Shown here: piece after piece, positions 52,661-61,050 of the stretch
Numbering within the stretch: the first letter of the stretch is position 1
Layout of the letters: each line of letters starts with the position of its first letter
Assembly: GCF_016901135.1 (NCBI RefSeq)
Contig: NZ_JAFEVL010000003.1
Coordinates: 310,001-374,000 of the forward strand
Origin: Martinezella lusitana
GTDB taxonomy: Bacteria > Pseudomonadota > Alphaproteobacteria > Rhizobiales > Rhizobiaceae
Length of the DNA stretch: 64,000 nt
Direction of reading: 5' to 3'
Notes under the pieces: model-generated
Database searches by the model: none
Told to the model about the DNA's origin: nothing
Seen by the model: the letters and a program-made list of their open reading frames with translations, nothing else
Position numbers and translations under genes: made by a program

Positions 52661-53143
52661 GGCTTTCGGGACAATGCGTATCGACAAACGCCAGCTCGCA
52701 TTGAGGCCCTGTCCGAAGCAGGTCGCGCAACAAAGGCTGGAATCGCCCGCTCGACATCGGTCGGATTGAAACGTCGACACGTCGCAAAAGGCCTCCAAAT
52801 CAAAGCCTCTATGAATCATCATCTCTTCGGTCACGAAACCCGTTTGCGAGTTGTGGCCCAGGATCCAAGAGCGATAGGCACCATACGATGTGGGTAAACA
52901 TCTCAATGGTGACTATTCACACCAATGTTGGTTCTTGCTGCGCGATATCATCATTTTACAAAGATTATCGCGTTGCAACACTGCTTCCTCGAATGCGACC
53001 ACAAATGAAAGTCCAAAGTTTTTAGGGGTATCTCCCCGAAAAGAACCGCCTTGGCGAGAGCCGTGAAGAGCTCACCGGCAGGATTTTGTGAAGCAATGTG
53101 GCGCGAACGTCATTTGATCCGGCGGCGCAAGAAAGGGGAAAAA
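52661..53143. other. Intergenic stretch before the betaine-type importer
   Basis: No convincing gene. A leftward open frame at 52586-52906 overlaps the regulator's end and has no recognisable family. CAATGGTG and the near-complementary CACCAATG lie at about 52914-52927, and TCGCGTTGCAAC at 52968-52979 recurs with one change upstream of the desaturase gene. The region probably holds the importer promoter. Confidence 0.45.
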
Positions 53144-54178
53144 ATGAAAACAACGATAAAATACTCGCTAGCGGTCGCGAGCGTACTGTTGGGCATGTCT
53201 TTCGGACATGCAAACGCAGCCACTTATTGCGGCGGCGGAAAGACAGTTACCTTTGCTGGCATCGATTGGGAAAGCGGCGCCTTCATCACCGAGGTCATGA
53301 AGCAAATTCTTGAGAAGGGTTATGGCTGTAAGGTCGATTCCATCCCAGGAAATGGTCCGACCTTGGAGCAGGCTACAGCCAATAATGAAGTTCAGATATT
53401 CGCAGAGGAATGGGTAGGGCGTTCGCAGGTCTTCGACAAGGCTGCTGCAGCCGGCACGGTGATGGCGGTGGGCAAGACATTTGTCGGCGCGAGCGAAGGT
53501 TGGTTCGTTCCCGAATACGTCGTCAAGGGAGACCCCGCACGCGGCATCAAGCCGACGGCACCCGATCTTAAAAGCATCCAGCAGCTCTCTGACCCCAAAT
53601 ATGTTGCACTCTTTGCAGACCCGGAAGAGCCCGGAAAGGGGCGATTCCTCAACTGCCCCTCGGGTTGGGGCTGTGAAGGCAAGAACACTGCGAGGATTGA
53701 CGCTTACAAACTGGGCGCCTCCTACGTCAATTTCCGACCTGGCACAGGTACCGCGCTCGACGCGGCGATCAGCTCTGCCTATCTGCAGGGGCAACCTTTG
53801 TTGTTCTACTACTGGTCTCCAACTGCGCTCATGGGCAAATTCAAGTTCGTTCAGCTTGAGGAACCAGCTTACAACCAGGCTTGCTGGAAAGAGATCGCTG
53901 ATCCGAACGGCAAACGCGACGAAGGTTGCTCGTTCCCCGGCGCGAATGTTTCTTACGGCGTGAATTCGGAGTTTGCGAAAGCAGCGCCTGAGGTAATTTC
54001 CATCCTCGAAAAAGCGACGTTCCCGCTTGATGATTTGAACGCCAGCCTTGCGTTCATGGCAGACAAGAAGGTCGACGCCAGTGCGGCTGCCGCAGAGTTC
54101 CTTAAGACCAAATCTGCCATTTGGGGTCCGTGGGTTACAGTCGAGGCCAAGGCAAAGATCGACGCAACCCTCAACTAG
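53144..54178 (+). CDS. Glycine betaine/proline-type ABC substrate-binding protein (OpuAC family)
   Basis: From ATG 53144 (GAAAGGGGAAA upstream) the precursor has 344 residues with a signal peptide (YSLAVASVLLGMSFGHANA). The mature OpuAC-like domain has VTFAGIDWESGAFITEVMKQ, EEWVGRSQVFDK, GASEGWFVPEYVV and LFYYWSPTALMG, with several tryptophans that could form an aromatic cage for a quaternary ammonium group. It feeds the permease and ATPase encoded next. Similar proteins bind betaine, carnitine, choline or proline betaine; the exact ligand is open. Confidence 0.85.
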   Translation: MKTTIKYSLAVASVLLGMSFGHANAATYCGGGKTVTFAGIDWESGAFITEVMKQILEKGYGCKVDSIPGNGPTLEQATANNEVQIFAEEWVGRSQVFDKAAAAGTVMAVGKTFVGASEGWFVPEYVVKGDPARGIKPTAPDLKSIQQLSDPKYVALFADPEEPGKGRFLNCPSGWGCEGKNTARIDAYKLGASYVNFRPGTGTALDAAISSAYLQGQPLLFYYWSPTALMGKFKFVQLEEPAYNQACWKEIADPNGKRDEGCSFPGANVSYGVNSEFAKAAPEVISILEKATFPLDDLNASLAFMADKKVDASAAAAEFLKTKSAIWGPWVTVEAKAKIDATLN

Positions 54179-54257
54179 GGGATGCCAGTCGATCAGCGAC
54201 CCCGACCAGGATTGCCCATATCTATAATATTGTAGACCGATACTCGCTGAAAGGCGC

Positions 54258-55145
54258 GTGTCGGTCTACATAAATGGACAGCACGCAATGTTTCCTGAAG
54301 CCCTTCGATTCTCAATTCGTATGCCGATCAATGACGCCATCCAAGACCTGGTGGTGAACTACGGCTCCATTTTCAAGAGCATCTCCGGTGTCATCCTGCA
54401 GACCCTCCTTGCCGTTGAATGGCTTTTCCGAGGATTGCCGTGGTGGATCATCATTCCCGCATTCATGATATTAGCGTGGCGCAGCTCCCGGACAATTTCT
54501 TTCAGCATAGTCGTGGGCGTTCTACTTTTTGTTGTGGGGATGCTGGGCCTCTGGGATTTGACGATGCAGACGCTGTCGCTCATGGTGATTGCGTCGATCG
54601 CATCGATGATTATCGGTATTCCAATCGGTATTTTGATTGCCAAGTCCAGATTGGTGCGCAGCGTCACCCTTCCCGTCCTGGACGTCATGCAGACAATGCC
54701 GAGTTTCGTATATCTCATTCCGGCGATGATGCTGTTTGGCTTAGGAAAGGTACCGGCGATCCTCGCAACGATCGTCTATGCGGTACCCCCATTGATACGC
54801 TTGACTGATCTCGGAATTAGGCAGGTCGACAAGGAGGTTGTGGAGGCTGCGATGGCTTTCGGCGGGAGCCCAGCCCAGATTTTACTGGGCGTACAGTTGC
54901 CTCTGGCAGGGCCGACGATCATGGCCGGGCTCAATCAAACAATTATGATGGCCCTCTCCATGGTGGTTGTCGCCTCGATGATCGGAGCACGCGGGCTTGG
55001 CGAGCAGGTGTTGAATGGCATTCAAACGCTGGATGTTGGCAAGGGTCTTGAGGGTGGCATTGGCATCGTGATCATAGCCATCGTGCTGGATCGCATCACT
55101 CAAGGCTTCGGCAAATTTCGAACAGACGAGACGAACCATGGGTGA
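54258..55145 (+). CDS. ProW-type ABC permease
   Basis: The protein has 295 residues from GTG 54258; ATG 54288 is an alternative. Spans run from WWIIIPAFMILAWRSSRTIS onward, with MASMIIGIPI-like helices, VMQTMPSFVYLIPAMMLFG, and the coupling region VVEAAMAFGGSPAQILLGVQ typical of ProW/OpuAB. It forms the membrane pore for the OpuAC-type binding protein. Its last eight bases overlap the ATPase gene. Confidence 0.85.
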   Translation: MSVYINGQHAMFPEALRFSIRMPINDAIQDLVVNYGSIFKSISGVILQTLLAVEWLFRGLPWWIIIPAFMILAWRSSRTISFSIVVGVLLFVVGMLGLWDLTMQTLSLMVIASIASMIIGIPIGILIAKSRLVRSVTLPVLDVMQTMPSFVYLIPAMMLFGLGKVPAILATIVYAVPPLIRLTDLGIRQVDKEVVEAAMAFGGSPAQILLGVQLPLAGPTIMAGLNQTIMMALSMVVVASMIGARGLGEQVLNGIQTLDVGKGLEGGIGIVIIAIVLDRITQGFGKFRTDETNHG

Positions 55146-55947
55146 CATTAAGATCAGCAACGTCACCAAGATCTTCGGCAGCAATACCAAACGGGCCTTG
55201 GCCTTGCTGCAGCAAGGGTTCGACAAAACCGCAATTCTTGAACAGACGCAATGCCAGGTGGGTCTTAACAATATCAGCCTCGATATAGAAGCTGGCAAAA
55301 TATTTGTAGTCATGGGTTTGTCTGGATCCGGCAAGTCCACGCTCGTCCGACACGTAAATCGGCTGATTGAGCCGACAAGCGGCGCGATTTTGTTCGACAA
55401 CGAGAATATTCTTGAGCTCGGCGCTCCGGCACTTCGACAGTTCCGCATGCATCGCGTAAGTATGGTTTTTCAGAGTTTTGGCCTGATGCCGCACAGGACG
55501 GTGCTTCAGAACATCGTCTATGGCCAACGCGTTAGGGGCATCTCAAAAAGTGCGGCGCGACCGATTGGTATGCGCTGGATCGAGGCTGTGGGATTGTCGG
55601 GCTACGAGAACAAATATCCGCAACAGCTTTCTGGTGGGATGAAGCAAAGAGTAGGTTTGGCGAGAGCACTTGCTGCCGATACCGACGTCATTTTGATGGA
55701 TGAGGCATTCAGTGCACTCGACCCGCTCATTCGCGCCGATATGCAAGATCAACTTCTACAATTGCAGCAGGGCCTGGGAAAGACGATCATCTTCATCACC
55801 CACGATCTGGATGAAGCTATCCGCATTGGATCGAAGATCGCGATCTTGAAAGACGGGCAGCTCATCCAAGTCGGACCCCCCGCAGAAATCTTGGGGGCAC
55901 CCGCGGACGATTATGTCGCTCGCTTTGTTAGCCGTCATGTCCGTTGA
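55138..55947 (+). CDS. ProV-type ABC ATPase without CBS domains
   Basis: The 269-residue ATPase has Walker A GLSGSGKSTLVRH at about residue 61, Q-loop MVFQSFGLMPHRTV, signature LSGGMKQRVGLARAL and Walker B VILMDEAFSALDP. It starts with the long N-terminus typical of ProV but ends soon after the ATPase core, lacking the tandem CBS domains that gate ProV/OpuAA by osmotic signals. This suggests nutrient uptake more than osmotic adaptation. It is convergent with the XRE regulator gene. Confidence 0.86.
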   Translation: MGDIKISNVTKIFGSNTKRALALLQQGFDKTAILEQTQCQVGLNNISLDIEAGKIFVVMGLSGSGKSTLVRHVNRLIEPTSGAILFDNENILELGAPALRQFRMHRVSMVFQSFGLMPHRTVLQNIVYGQRVRGISKSAARPIGMRWIEAVGLSGYENKYPQQLSGGMKQRVGLARALAADTDVILMDEAFSALDPLIRADMQDQLLQLQQGLGKTIIFITHDLDEAIRIGSKIAILKDGQLIQVGPPAEILGAPADDYVARFVSRHVR

Positions 55948-55975
55948 ACGTTTGATCGACACTTGAAGCAGACGG

Positions 55976-56809
55976 CTATTCGACGCTCAATTGAGATACG
56001 AAACGGGAGGCTTCGTGGGGATTGATCGACGCAATTCGCACCAGGCGGTCGAAGTGCCGCTGCATCGACAAAACGGAGTCTGGCGCGTTGAGCACCAGAT
56101 ACATTTCTCCAAGGAAGATCGCCGCGCGAAGCTGGCCAAACACGGTGTATGGGATTGAGAAGCCTCGGCGTCCGTCAAAAAGAAACAGTCTAAGAGAAGG
56201 GTATAACTCGTCGAGCACCGTTGCCATCTGGTTCAATTGTTCAGTTCTTATGTCTTTCGACAGGCTTTTCCAGATCCCGTTTCCGCGGGCAAAATCCTCA
56301 AGCGTTTCGATTGGCATACAGATTTCCATATCCGTTCCCGGCTTACGATTGAAATCCAGGGGAAACGTCGTCCCGCTGAACTTCATTTCGTAGTTGTGGC
56401 GTATGAAATCTGTCTCGTAAGCAATGACCTGCTCAATTCGGACGATATCCGGTAGACGCTGGGGAACGTATCGAATCTTGCTGCCGGACGCCTCCGCATG
56501 CCACTTCGAGAGTAGCCCGCGCCCCTCGGCGTCACCCTCCTCAACTTCGAAGCTCGGCTTCATCTCCCCCGTAATTCCCTCGTCGTGACTAACGCCGACC
56601 AGCCAGTCGAGGGAAACGGCACATCGCTCGGCAATGTTAAGCAATGTCTCAACCCTTGGAAGACGGGTCGACTGACCGTCGAGCAACTGAGACATTGCTG
56701 ATCGATCAATCCCAACGAGAGCTGCAAATGCGGACTGGCTTGTGCCGACACGTGCAAGAAGGATCTTCAATCGCTCTTGGAAGATGTGCGCAAGTTCTCG
56801 TTTGTCCAC
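55976..56809 (-). CDS. XRE-family transcriptional regulator with C-terminal sensor-like domain
   Basis: The 277-residue protein has an N-terminal XRE helix-turn-helix (residues about 8-70: SQSAFAALVGIDRSAMSQLL, then PRVETLLNIAERCAVSLDWL). The remaining 200 residues have no family I recognise, but contain FSIPYTVFGQLRAAIFLGEM and look like a folded ligand domain. It lies between the betaine-type importer and the divergent desaturase gene, making it the obvious regulator of both. A palindrome 20 bases upstream of its start is a candidate autoregulatory site. Confidence 0.8.
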   Translation of the reverse strand: MDKRELAHIFQERLKILLARVGTSQSAFAALVGIDRSAMSQLLDGQSTRLPRVETLLNIAERCAVSLDWLVGVSHDEGITGEMKPSFEVEEGDAEGRGLLSKWHAEASGSKIRYVPQRLPDIVRIEQVIAYETDFIRHNYEMKFSGTTFPLDFNRKPGTDMEICMPIETLEDFARGNGIWKSLSKDIRTEQLNQMATVLDELYPSLRLFLFDGRRGFSIPYTVFGQLRAAIFLGEMYLVLNAPDSVLSMQRHFDRLVRIASINPHEASRFVSQLSVE

Positions 56810-56828
56810 CGGGCCACCCGTCGTTTAC

Positions 56829-56848
56829 TTTATACACCATTGTATAAA
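56829..56848. promoter_or_regulatory. Inverted repeat at the XRE/desaturase divergent promoter
   Basis: TTTATAC and GTATAAA are exact 7-bp arms separated by ACCATT. The site lies 20 bases from the XRE start and about 100 bases from the desaturase start, in AT-rich DNA. It is suited to binding by a dimeric XRE repressor. The nearby TTTGGTGCACAAA contains a second small palindrome. Confidence 0.5.
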
Positions 56849-56946
56849 TTTGGTGCACAAAATCAACAATTTATCGCAATCGTCGCGTTGAAACGTCCGA
56901 TGCGGAGATGCGAAATATCGGGAGAAATTGATCAAGGAACGGTTCT

Positions 56947-57957
56947 TTGACCCGAAGCAACTCTCGTTCGAAACGGCGCAAATGGGCAGTCGAGTGGCCC
57001 ACGTTTGGGTTGCTTATTTTCTGCTATGTCGCCTGGTTTGCTCTTGGCTTGCTGCTTTATCCGCTCGCGCCAATTTGTGTCATGTGCTTATTTCCGGTGC
57101 TGATCGTTCTTCATTCTTCGCTCCAGCACGAGGTGCTCCATGGACATCCGACACGGAGCCGACTGGTCAACGAGATGTTGGTTTTCTTTCCTCTCGGACT
57201 GTTTTTCCCCTATCGGCGCTACAAGGCCCGCCATCTGCAACACCACGACGACGAACGACTGACGGATCCCTACGATGATCCGGAGAGCTACTATACCGCC
57301 GCCCGATCCTGGGCTCAGCTGTCCGAAATCATGAAGATCTTGCTCGCATGGAACAATACCTTCATAGGTCGACTGACGATCGGTCCCGCGTTGTCGGTCG
57401 TTGGCTTCGCGATTTCGGAGAGCAAAAAGGTGGGGTCGGACGACAAAATCCGAACCGCCTGGATACTGCATATGCTCGGACTAGCTGGTGTGGTAGCGAC
57501 AGTGCAGCATTTTTTCGGCATACCGATCTGGCTCTATTGCATTTCGGCCTACGTCGGACTTTCCGTGCTAAAGATCCGGTCCTATTGCGAGCATCAATGG
57601 TCGGAGACCCCGGAAGGACGTACGATTATCATCGAGAGAACGGTTCTTTCCCTGCTTTTTCTGAACAATAATCTTCATCTCGTCCACCACAAGCTACCCA
57701 CGGTTCCGTGGTACAGGCTACCGGCCATCTACTCGGAACGGCGAGGCGAATGGCACGAAATGAATGGCTACTATGTCTTTCGGAACTATTCCGCCATTCT
57801 CAGGAAGTTCGCCTTCAGGGCAAAAGAGCCGGTGATCCATCCGGTCCTTCGACGAGACGCAGGGGATGGCGCGCAGCAGACGCGAATCCCGAATGCAAAA
57901 TCTGTATTTCCAGACGCATCCTCGGACGAGCTGGATCTGTTTGGGAAGATCGATTGA
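56947..57957 (+). CDS. Fatty-acid-desaturase-fold membrane di-iron enzyme
   Basis: The 336-residue protein starts at TTG 56947, with AAGGA ending 8 bases upstream. Hydrophobic spans (TFGLLIFCYVAWFALGLLLY and others) surround three histidine boxes: HSSLQHEVLHGH, HLQHHDDE and NNLHLVHHKL, the metal ligands of membrane desaturases and hydroxylases. The fold is used for lipids but also for small molecules, for example RtxC in rhizobitoxine synthesis. Coupling (TGATG) to a PhnD-like gene and proximity to a betaine-type importer suggest a soluble, perhaps quaternary-ammonium, substrate; this is inference. Confidence 0.82.
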   Translation: MTRSNSRSKRRKWAVEWPTFGLLIFCYVAWFALGLLLYPLAPICVMCLFPVLIVLHSSLQHEVLHGHPTRSRLVNEMLVFFPLGLFFPYRRYKARHLQHHDDERLTDPYDDPESYYTAARSWAQLSEIMKILLAWNNTFIGRLTIGPALSVVGFAISESKKVGSDDKIRTAWILHMLGLAGVVATVQHFFGIPIWLYCISAYVGLSVLKIRSYCEHQWSETPEGRTIIIERTVLSLLFLNNNLHLVHHKLPTVPWYRLPAIYSERRGEWHEMNGYYVFRNYSAILRKFAFRAKEPVIHPVLRRDAGDGAQQTRIPNAKSVFPDASSDELDLFGKID

Positions 57958-58730
57958 TGGCCTATATAGCGGCCTTGCCAATGTACGATTGGCCTGAACG
58001 CCAAGCTGAAGTCGACCAGGAATGGAAAAGGCTTCGCAAGGTCTTTCTGGAAAACGGCATCGACGCGCCAATCGCGCTGGCACGTAGTAACTCAGCGCTT
58101 CATGACGTGGAAAATGGCGCTCGACATGAACCGGGAGATTTTGATCTTTCGAGGCTTTGGAGACACCCCCAGCTCTTGTTCGCACAGACCTGTTGGGGGC
58201 CGATGAAGCTTGGATTGGAGCGTCAGGTCCGCGTGATTGGACAGCAAGACTTTTCCAACGTGGAAGGCGGGGACGGGGCGTATTATTCGAGCGCAATAGT
58301 GATGAGACGGCACGACGTGCGCGGTCTTCAAGTCGTTGCTCCGGCGGGCCGTGAGTCCGCGCTCAAACTATATCTGATCCGTGGACTGCGCTTCGGCTTT
58401 AACAGCACCGACTCCATGTCGGGATATCTGGCCCTGAAGAGGGATTTGGAAGCTCTCGGAGAAAGCATGTCGGTTTTCGATGCGTTGATCAAAACTGGCT
58501 CGCATCGGACATCCGTTCAGGCAGTCGCGTCGGGGCGGGTGGACGTGGCGTCAATCGATGCGCGATCTTGGCAACTAGCGCAGCTTTACGAACCGGCAGC
58601 CAATGCACTTTCAATCGTGGGTTGGACATCGAAGAGCATCGGCTTGCCCTTTATCTCAGCTTTCCCGCTCAACGAAAAGCTCTCCGGCAGCTTGGTTTCC
58701 GCGATGAATTTCCAGTCCCAATCAAGTTGA
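57957..58730 (+). CDS. PhnD-like binding-fold protein without signal peptide
   Basis: The 257-residue protein starts within the stop of the desaturase gene. It resembles phosphate/phosphonate (PhnD)-type periplasmic binding domains: FDLSRLWRHPQLLFAQTCWG early, then YSSAIVMRRHDVRGLQ, RFGFNSTDSMSGYLALKRDL and SVQAVASGRVDVASIDARSW. No signal peptide or membrane span is present, so it should be cytoplasmic. A free binding domain translationally coupled to a membrane oxidase could hand over or sense its substrate. No ABC permease follows. The family call rests on motif resemblance. Confidence 0.72.
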   Translation: MAYIAALPMYDWPERQAEVDQEWKRLRKVFLENGIDAPIALARSNSALHDVENGARHEPGDFDLSRLWRHPQLLFAQTCWGPMKLGLERQVRVIGQQDFSNVEGGDGAYYSSAIVMRRHDVRGLQVVAPAGRESALKLYLIRGLRFGFNSTDSMSGYLALKRDLEALGESMSVFDALIKTGSHRTSVQAVASGRVDVASIDARSWQLAQLYEPAANALSIVGWTSKSIGLPFISAFPLNEKLSGSLVSAMNFQSQSS

Positions 58731-58834
58731 TGCCAACAACATGCCGCTTGCGGTTGCAAGCGGGGCGCGGCCGGCCTGCGGATCGGTAGCGCGATCACCC
58801 TTCTGGACCCACGGAGACTGTCGTGAGGCCCCGT

Positions 58835-59824
58835 TCAGATGGCTAGCGCATATGGCGGCTGCTCTGCTCGCAGATTCTCCAGCGTCCGCGAAATCCCCTC
58901 TTCCAGACTGACCAGCGGCGTCAGTCCGTAGAAGCGTTGCAGGGCCGTATCACCGCAGCGGTAGAAAACACCTTCGGGATGGTTCGACCGGCCGGTGACG
59001 GCCGGCTGCCAGCCGATCTGCCGACTGATGGCCTCGGCCAATTCGATGAAGGACATAGCAATGCCGGTCGAGAGATTGAGGCTGGCGCCATCTGGAAGCA
59101 AGTCCTTCGTCTGCCAGATGAACTCGATGCAGTCGGAAATATGGATGAAATCACGGCATTGACGGCCTGAGCCCCAAACGAAAACCTCTGCCGCACCTTT
59201 TTCCGCAAGCAACCGGCGACAGATCGCCGGGAAAGGATAGGCGAGATCCTGACCCTCGCCGTAGCCGCTGAACGGTCTGTAGGCTATGGCCCGTTGGCCG
59301 TAGCGCTCAACATAGAGCTTCATCAAATATTCGCCGGTCAGTTTCGCCCAGCCATAGCTGAGGTCGGGCATGCCGACAGCGGTGTCGAAATTGATCACGT
59401 CCTCCGACAGCAGCCGATGATTTTCGACGGTCTGCAGCGACACTGGATAGGCCGCGCTGGAGCTGAAGAATACCACCGACCCCGGCTTGGCGCGTGACGC
59501 CCACTGCCATAGCTTCGCATCGACAGCCAGATCCTCGGCGACATCGAGCGCCCGCGTCTCCAGCGTCACGCGGCCACCGACCAGTGCGGCTAGATGGAAG
59601 ACATAGTCAAAATGCTCCGGCGGGCGGGCAAAGAAAGTGCGACAATCCTCCTGGAGAAAGGTGAAGCGGGAGCGCGCAAAACACTGCCACAGATCAGCAT
59701 GAAGCGCGCCCGTCCCCATGACCAGCGGATCGACGCAGACGACATCCAGCCCTTCTGCAAGAAGCCGCCGGATAAGATGTCGGCCAACGAAACCGCAGCC
59801 GCCCGTCACCAAAGCACGTGCCAT
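58835..59824 (-). CDS. NAD-dependent epimerase/dehydratase (nucleotide-sugar type)
   Basis: From ATG 59824 (GGGGGGAT upstream) the protein has 329 residues. The extended-SDR NAD motif is TGGCGFVGRHLI, the catalytic SSSAAYPVSLQ serine region and YGWAK (YxxxK) follow, then YRPFSGYGEGQD and VWGSGRQCRDFIHISDC. These are typical of GDP/UDP/TDP-sugar epimerases and reductases. It is the second gene of a leftward pair with a glycosyltransferase, 14 bases downstream, pointing to surface polysaccharide or glycosylation. The nucleotide sugar is unknown. Confidence 0.85.
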   Translation of the reverse strand: MARALVTGGCGFVGRHLIRRLLAEGLDVVCVDPLVMGTGALHADLWQCFARSRFTFLQEDCRTFFARPPEHFDYVFHLAALVGGRVTLETRALDVAEDLAVDAKLWQWASRAKPGSVVFFSSSAAYPVSLQTVENHRLLSEDVINFDTAVGMPDLSYGWAKLTGEYLMKLYVERYGQRAIAYRPFSGYGEGQDLAYPFPAICRRLLAEKGAAEVFVWGSGRQCRDFIHISDCIEFIWQTKDLLPDGASLNLSTGIAMSFIELAEAISRQIGWQPAVTGRSNHPEGVFYRCGDTALQRFYGLTPLVSLEEGISRTLENLRAEQPPYALAI

Positions 59825-59838
59825 TGTCCATCCCCCCA

Positions 59839-61050
59839 CTAATGCGCAAGAAAATCGCTGCGCCCCATATAGATGTCCACCATTCGGCGCCCCCATTCCG
59901 CTCTGCTCGGCGCGATGCGTTGACCAAGGGCAAACGCACCCTCGCTCAGCCTTCGCATCAGCTGGTCGTCATCAGTCGCCGCCAATTTCTCGGCAAGCGA
60001 ATCCGCATCGCCGCTCTCGAAGACCAGACCGGCGCCGTTGCTCTCGACTTCCGTCGCAATCAGTGCATTGCTGCTGACAATGACCGGGATGCCGGACATC
60101 AATGCTTCGGCCGCGACCAGACCGTAAGGCTCGGGCATGCGCGACGGCATGACGAAAACGCGCGCTTCGCCCGCGAGCCTCGCTACCTCTTCATCGCTCA
60201 GCCAGCCGGGTACGAAGCAATGCGGCAGCGCGTGCTGCATCTCCTCAAGCAACGGTCCGCGCCCGATGAGCGTCGCCGTCCTTCCCGTTTTGTTGAGCGC
60301 ATCCGCCAGCGTCCGTACCCCCTTTTCCCAGCACATGCGGCCGAGAAAAACGGTGCGGTGGTTGCGCCACGCTTCTACCGGTCCTTGCGTCAATGGCTCC
60401 GTCGGCGTGCGCAGCGTCGTGAAATGCCGCAAAGGACCGGAGCGGAGATGCGCCTCCATGTTTTCATGCGCCAGCACGATGCCGATGCGACCCCAGAATT
60501 CTTCGCCGACACCCCGCTGGGTCAAGGCACGGCGGAAGCGCCAGAGCTTGTGGAAATAATTGCGCTTGTCGCAATTGGTCGTCAGACATGCGGCGGACAG
60601 CGGCTTGATATGGCAGACATCGCCGCTGTGGAAATTGATGAGGCCTCCATTCGGACAATTCAGGAAGAAATCATGCGCCGTGACGATGACTTTGGCCTTG
60701 TGCTTGGCAAGCGCATAGAAGATCGACGGCGACAGGATCTGCGACCAGCCGTGTACATGCACGACGGTCTCCTCCTGCGATTCCTGAAGCAACCCCTCCA
60801 TCGCCTCGTAGGCGCGCCAGTTGTAGTTCTTCGCAAAGACATCGGTGAAAGTCGGACCTTCCCGAAGGGGACGCTCGCCAAGCGCAACTGTCCGGATGCC
60901 GGCGAACCGCGGCTTGAGGCCTTCGCCGTCATCGCCGACCAGTATGGCGCAAGTCAGACCCGCATCCCTGCTTGCCTCAAGACATTGCAACGCCACCTTG
61001 GTCGCGCCACCGCGAACGGTGGAAACATCATTGACGAGTATAAGACGCAT
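59839..61050 (-). CDS. GT4-family glycosyltransferase
   Basis: From ATG 61050 the protein has 403 residues. The N-lobe starts RLILVNDVSTVRGGATKVAL, with HVHGWSQILSP and TAHDFFLNCPNGG. The C-lobe has FLGRMCWEKGVRTLADAL and PSRMPEPYGLVAAEALMSG, holding the EX7E motif of GT4 retaining transferases. A cysteine-containing insert (HIKPLSAACLTTNCDKRNYF) is common in the mannosyl- and glucosyltransferase subgroup. It acts at the cytoplasmic face of the membrane on a lipid-linked or nucleotide-activated acceptor. The start lacks a strong ribosome-binding site. Confidence 0.85.
   Translation of the reverse strand: MRLILVNDVSTVRGGATKVALQCLEASRDAGLTCAILVGDDGEGLKPRFAGIRTVALGERPLREGPTFTDVFAKNYNWRAYEAMEGLLQESQEETVVHVHGWSQILSPSIFYALAKHKAKVIVTAHDFFLNCPNGGLINFHSGDVCHIKPLSAACLTTNCDKRNYFHKLWRFRRALTQRGVGEEFWGRIGIVLAHENMEAHLRSGPLRHFTTLRTPTEPLTQGPVEAWRNHRTVFLGRMCWEKGVRTLADALNKTGRTATLIGRGPLLEEMQHALPHCFVPGWLSDEEVARLAGEARVFVMPSRMPEPYGLVAAEALMSGIPVIVSSNALIATEVESNGAGLVFESGDADSLAEKLAATDDDQLMRRLSEGAFALGQRIAPSRAEWGRRMVDIYMGRSDFLAH

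Noticed and set aside
52586-52906. 106-codon minus-strand frame with several cysteines
   Set aside because: It overlaps the end of the GntR gene and has no recognisable domain or start signal.
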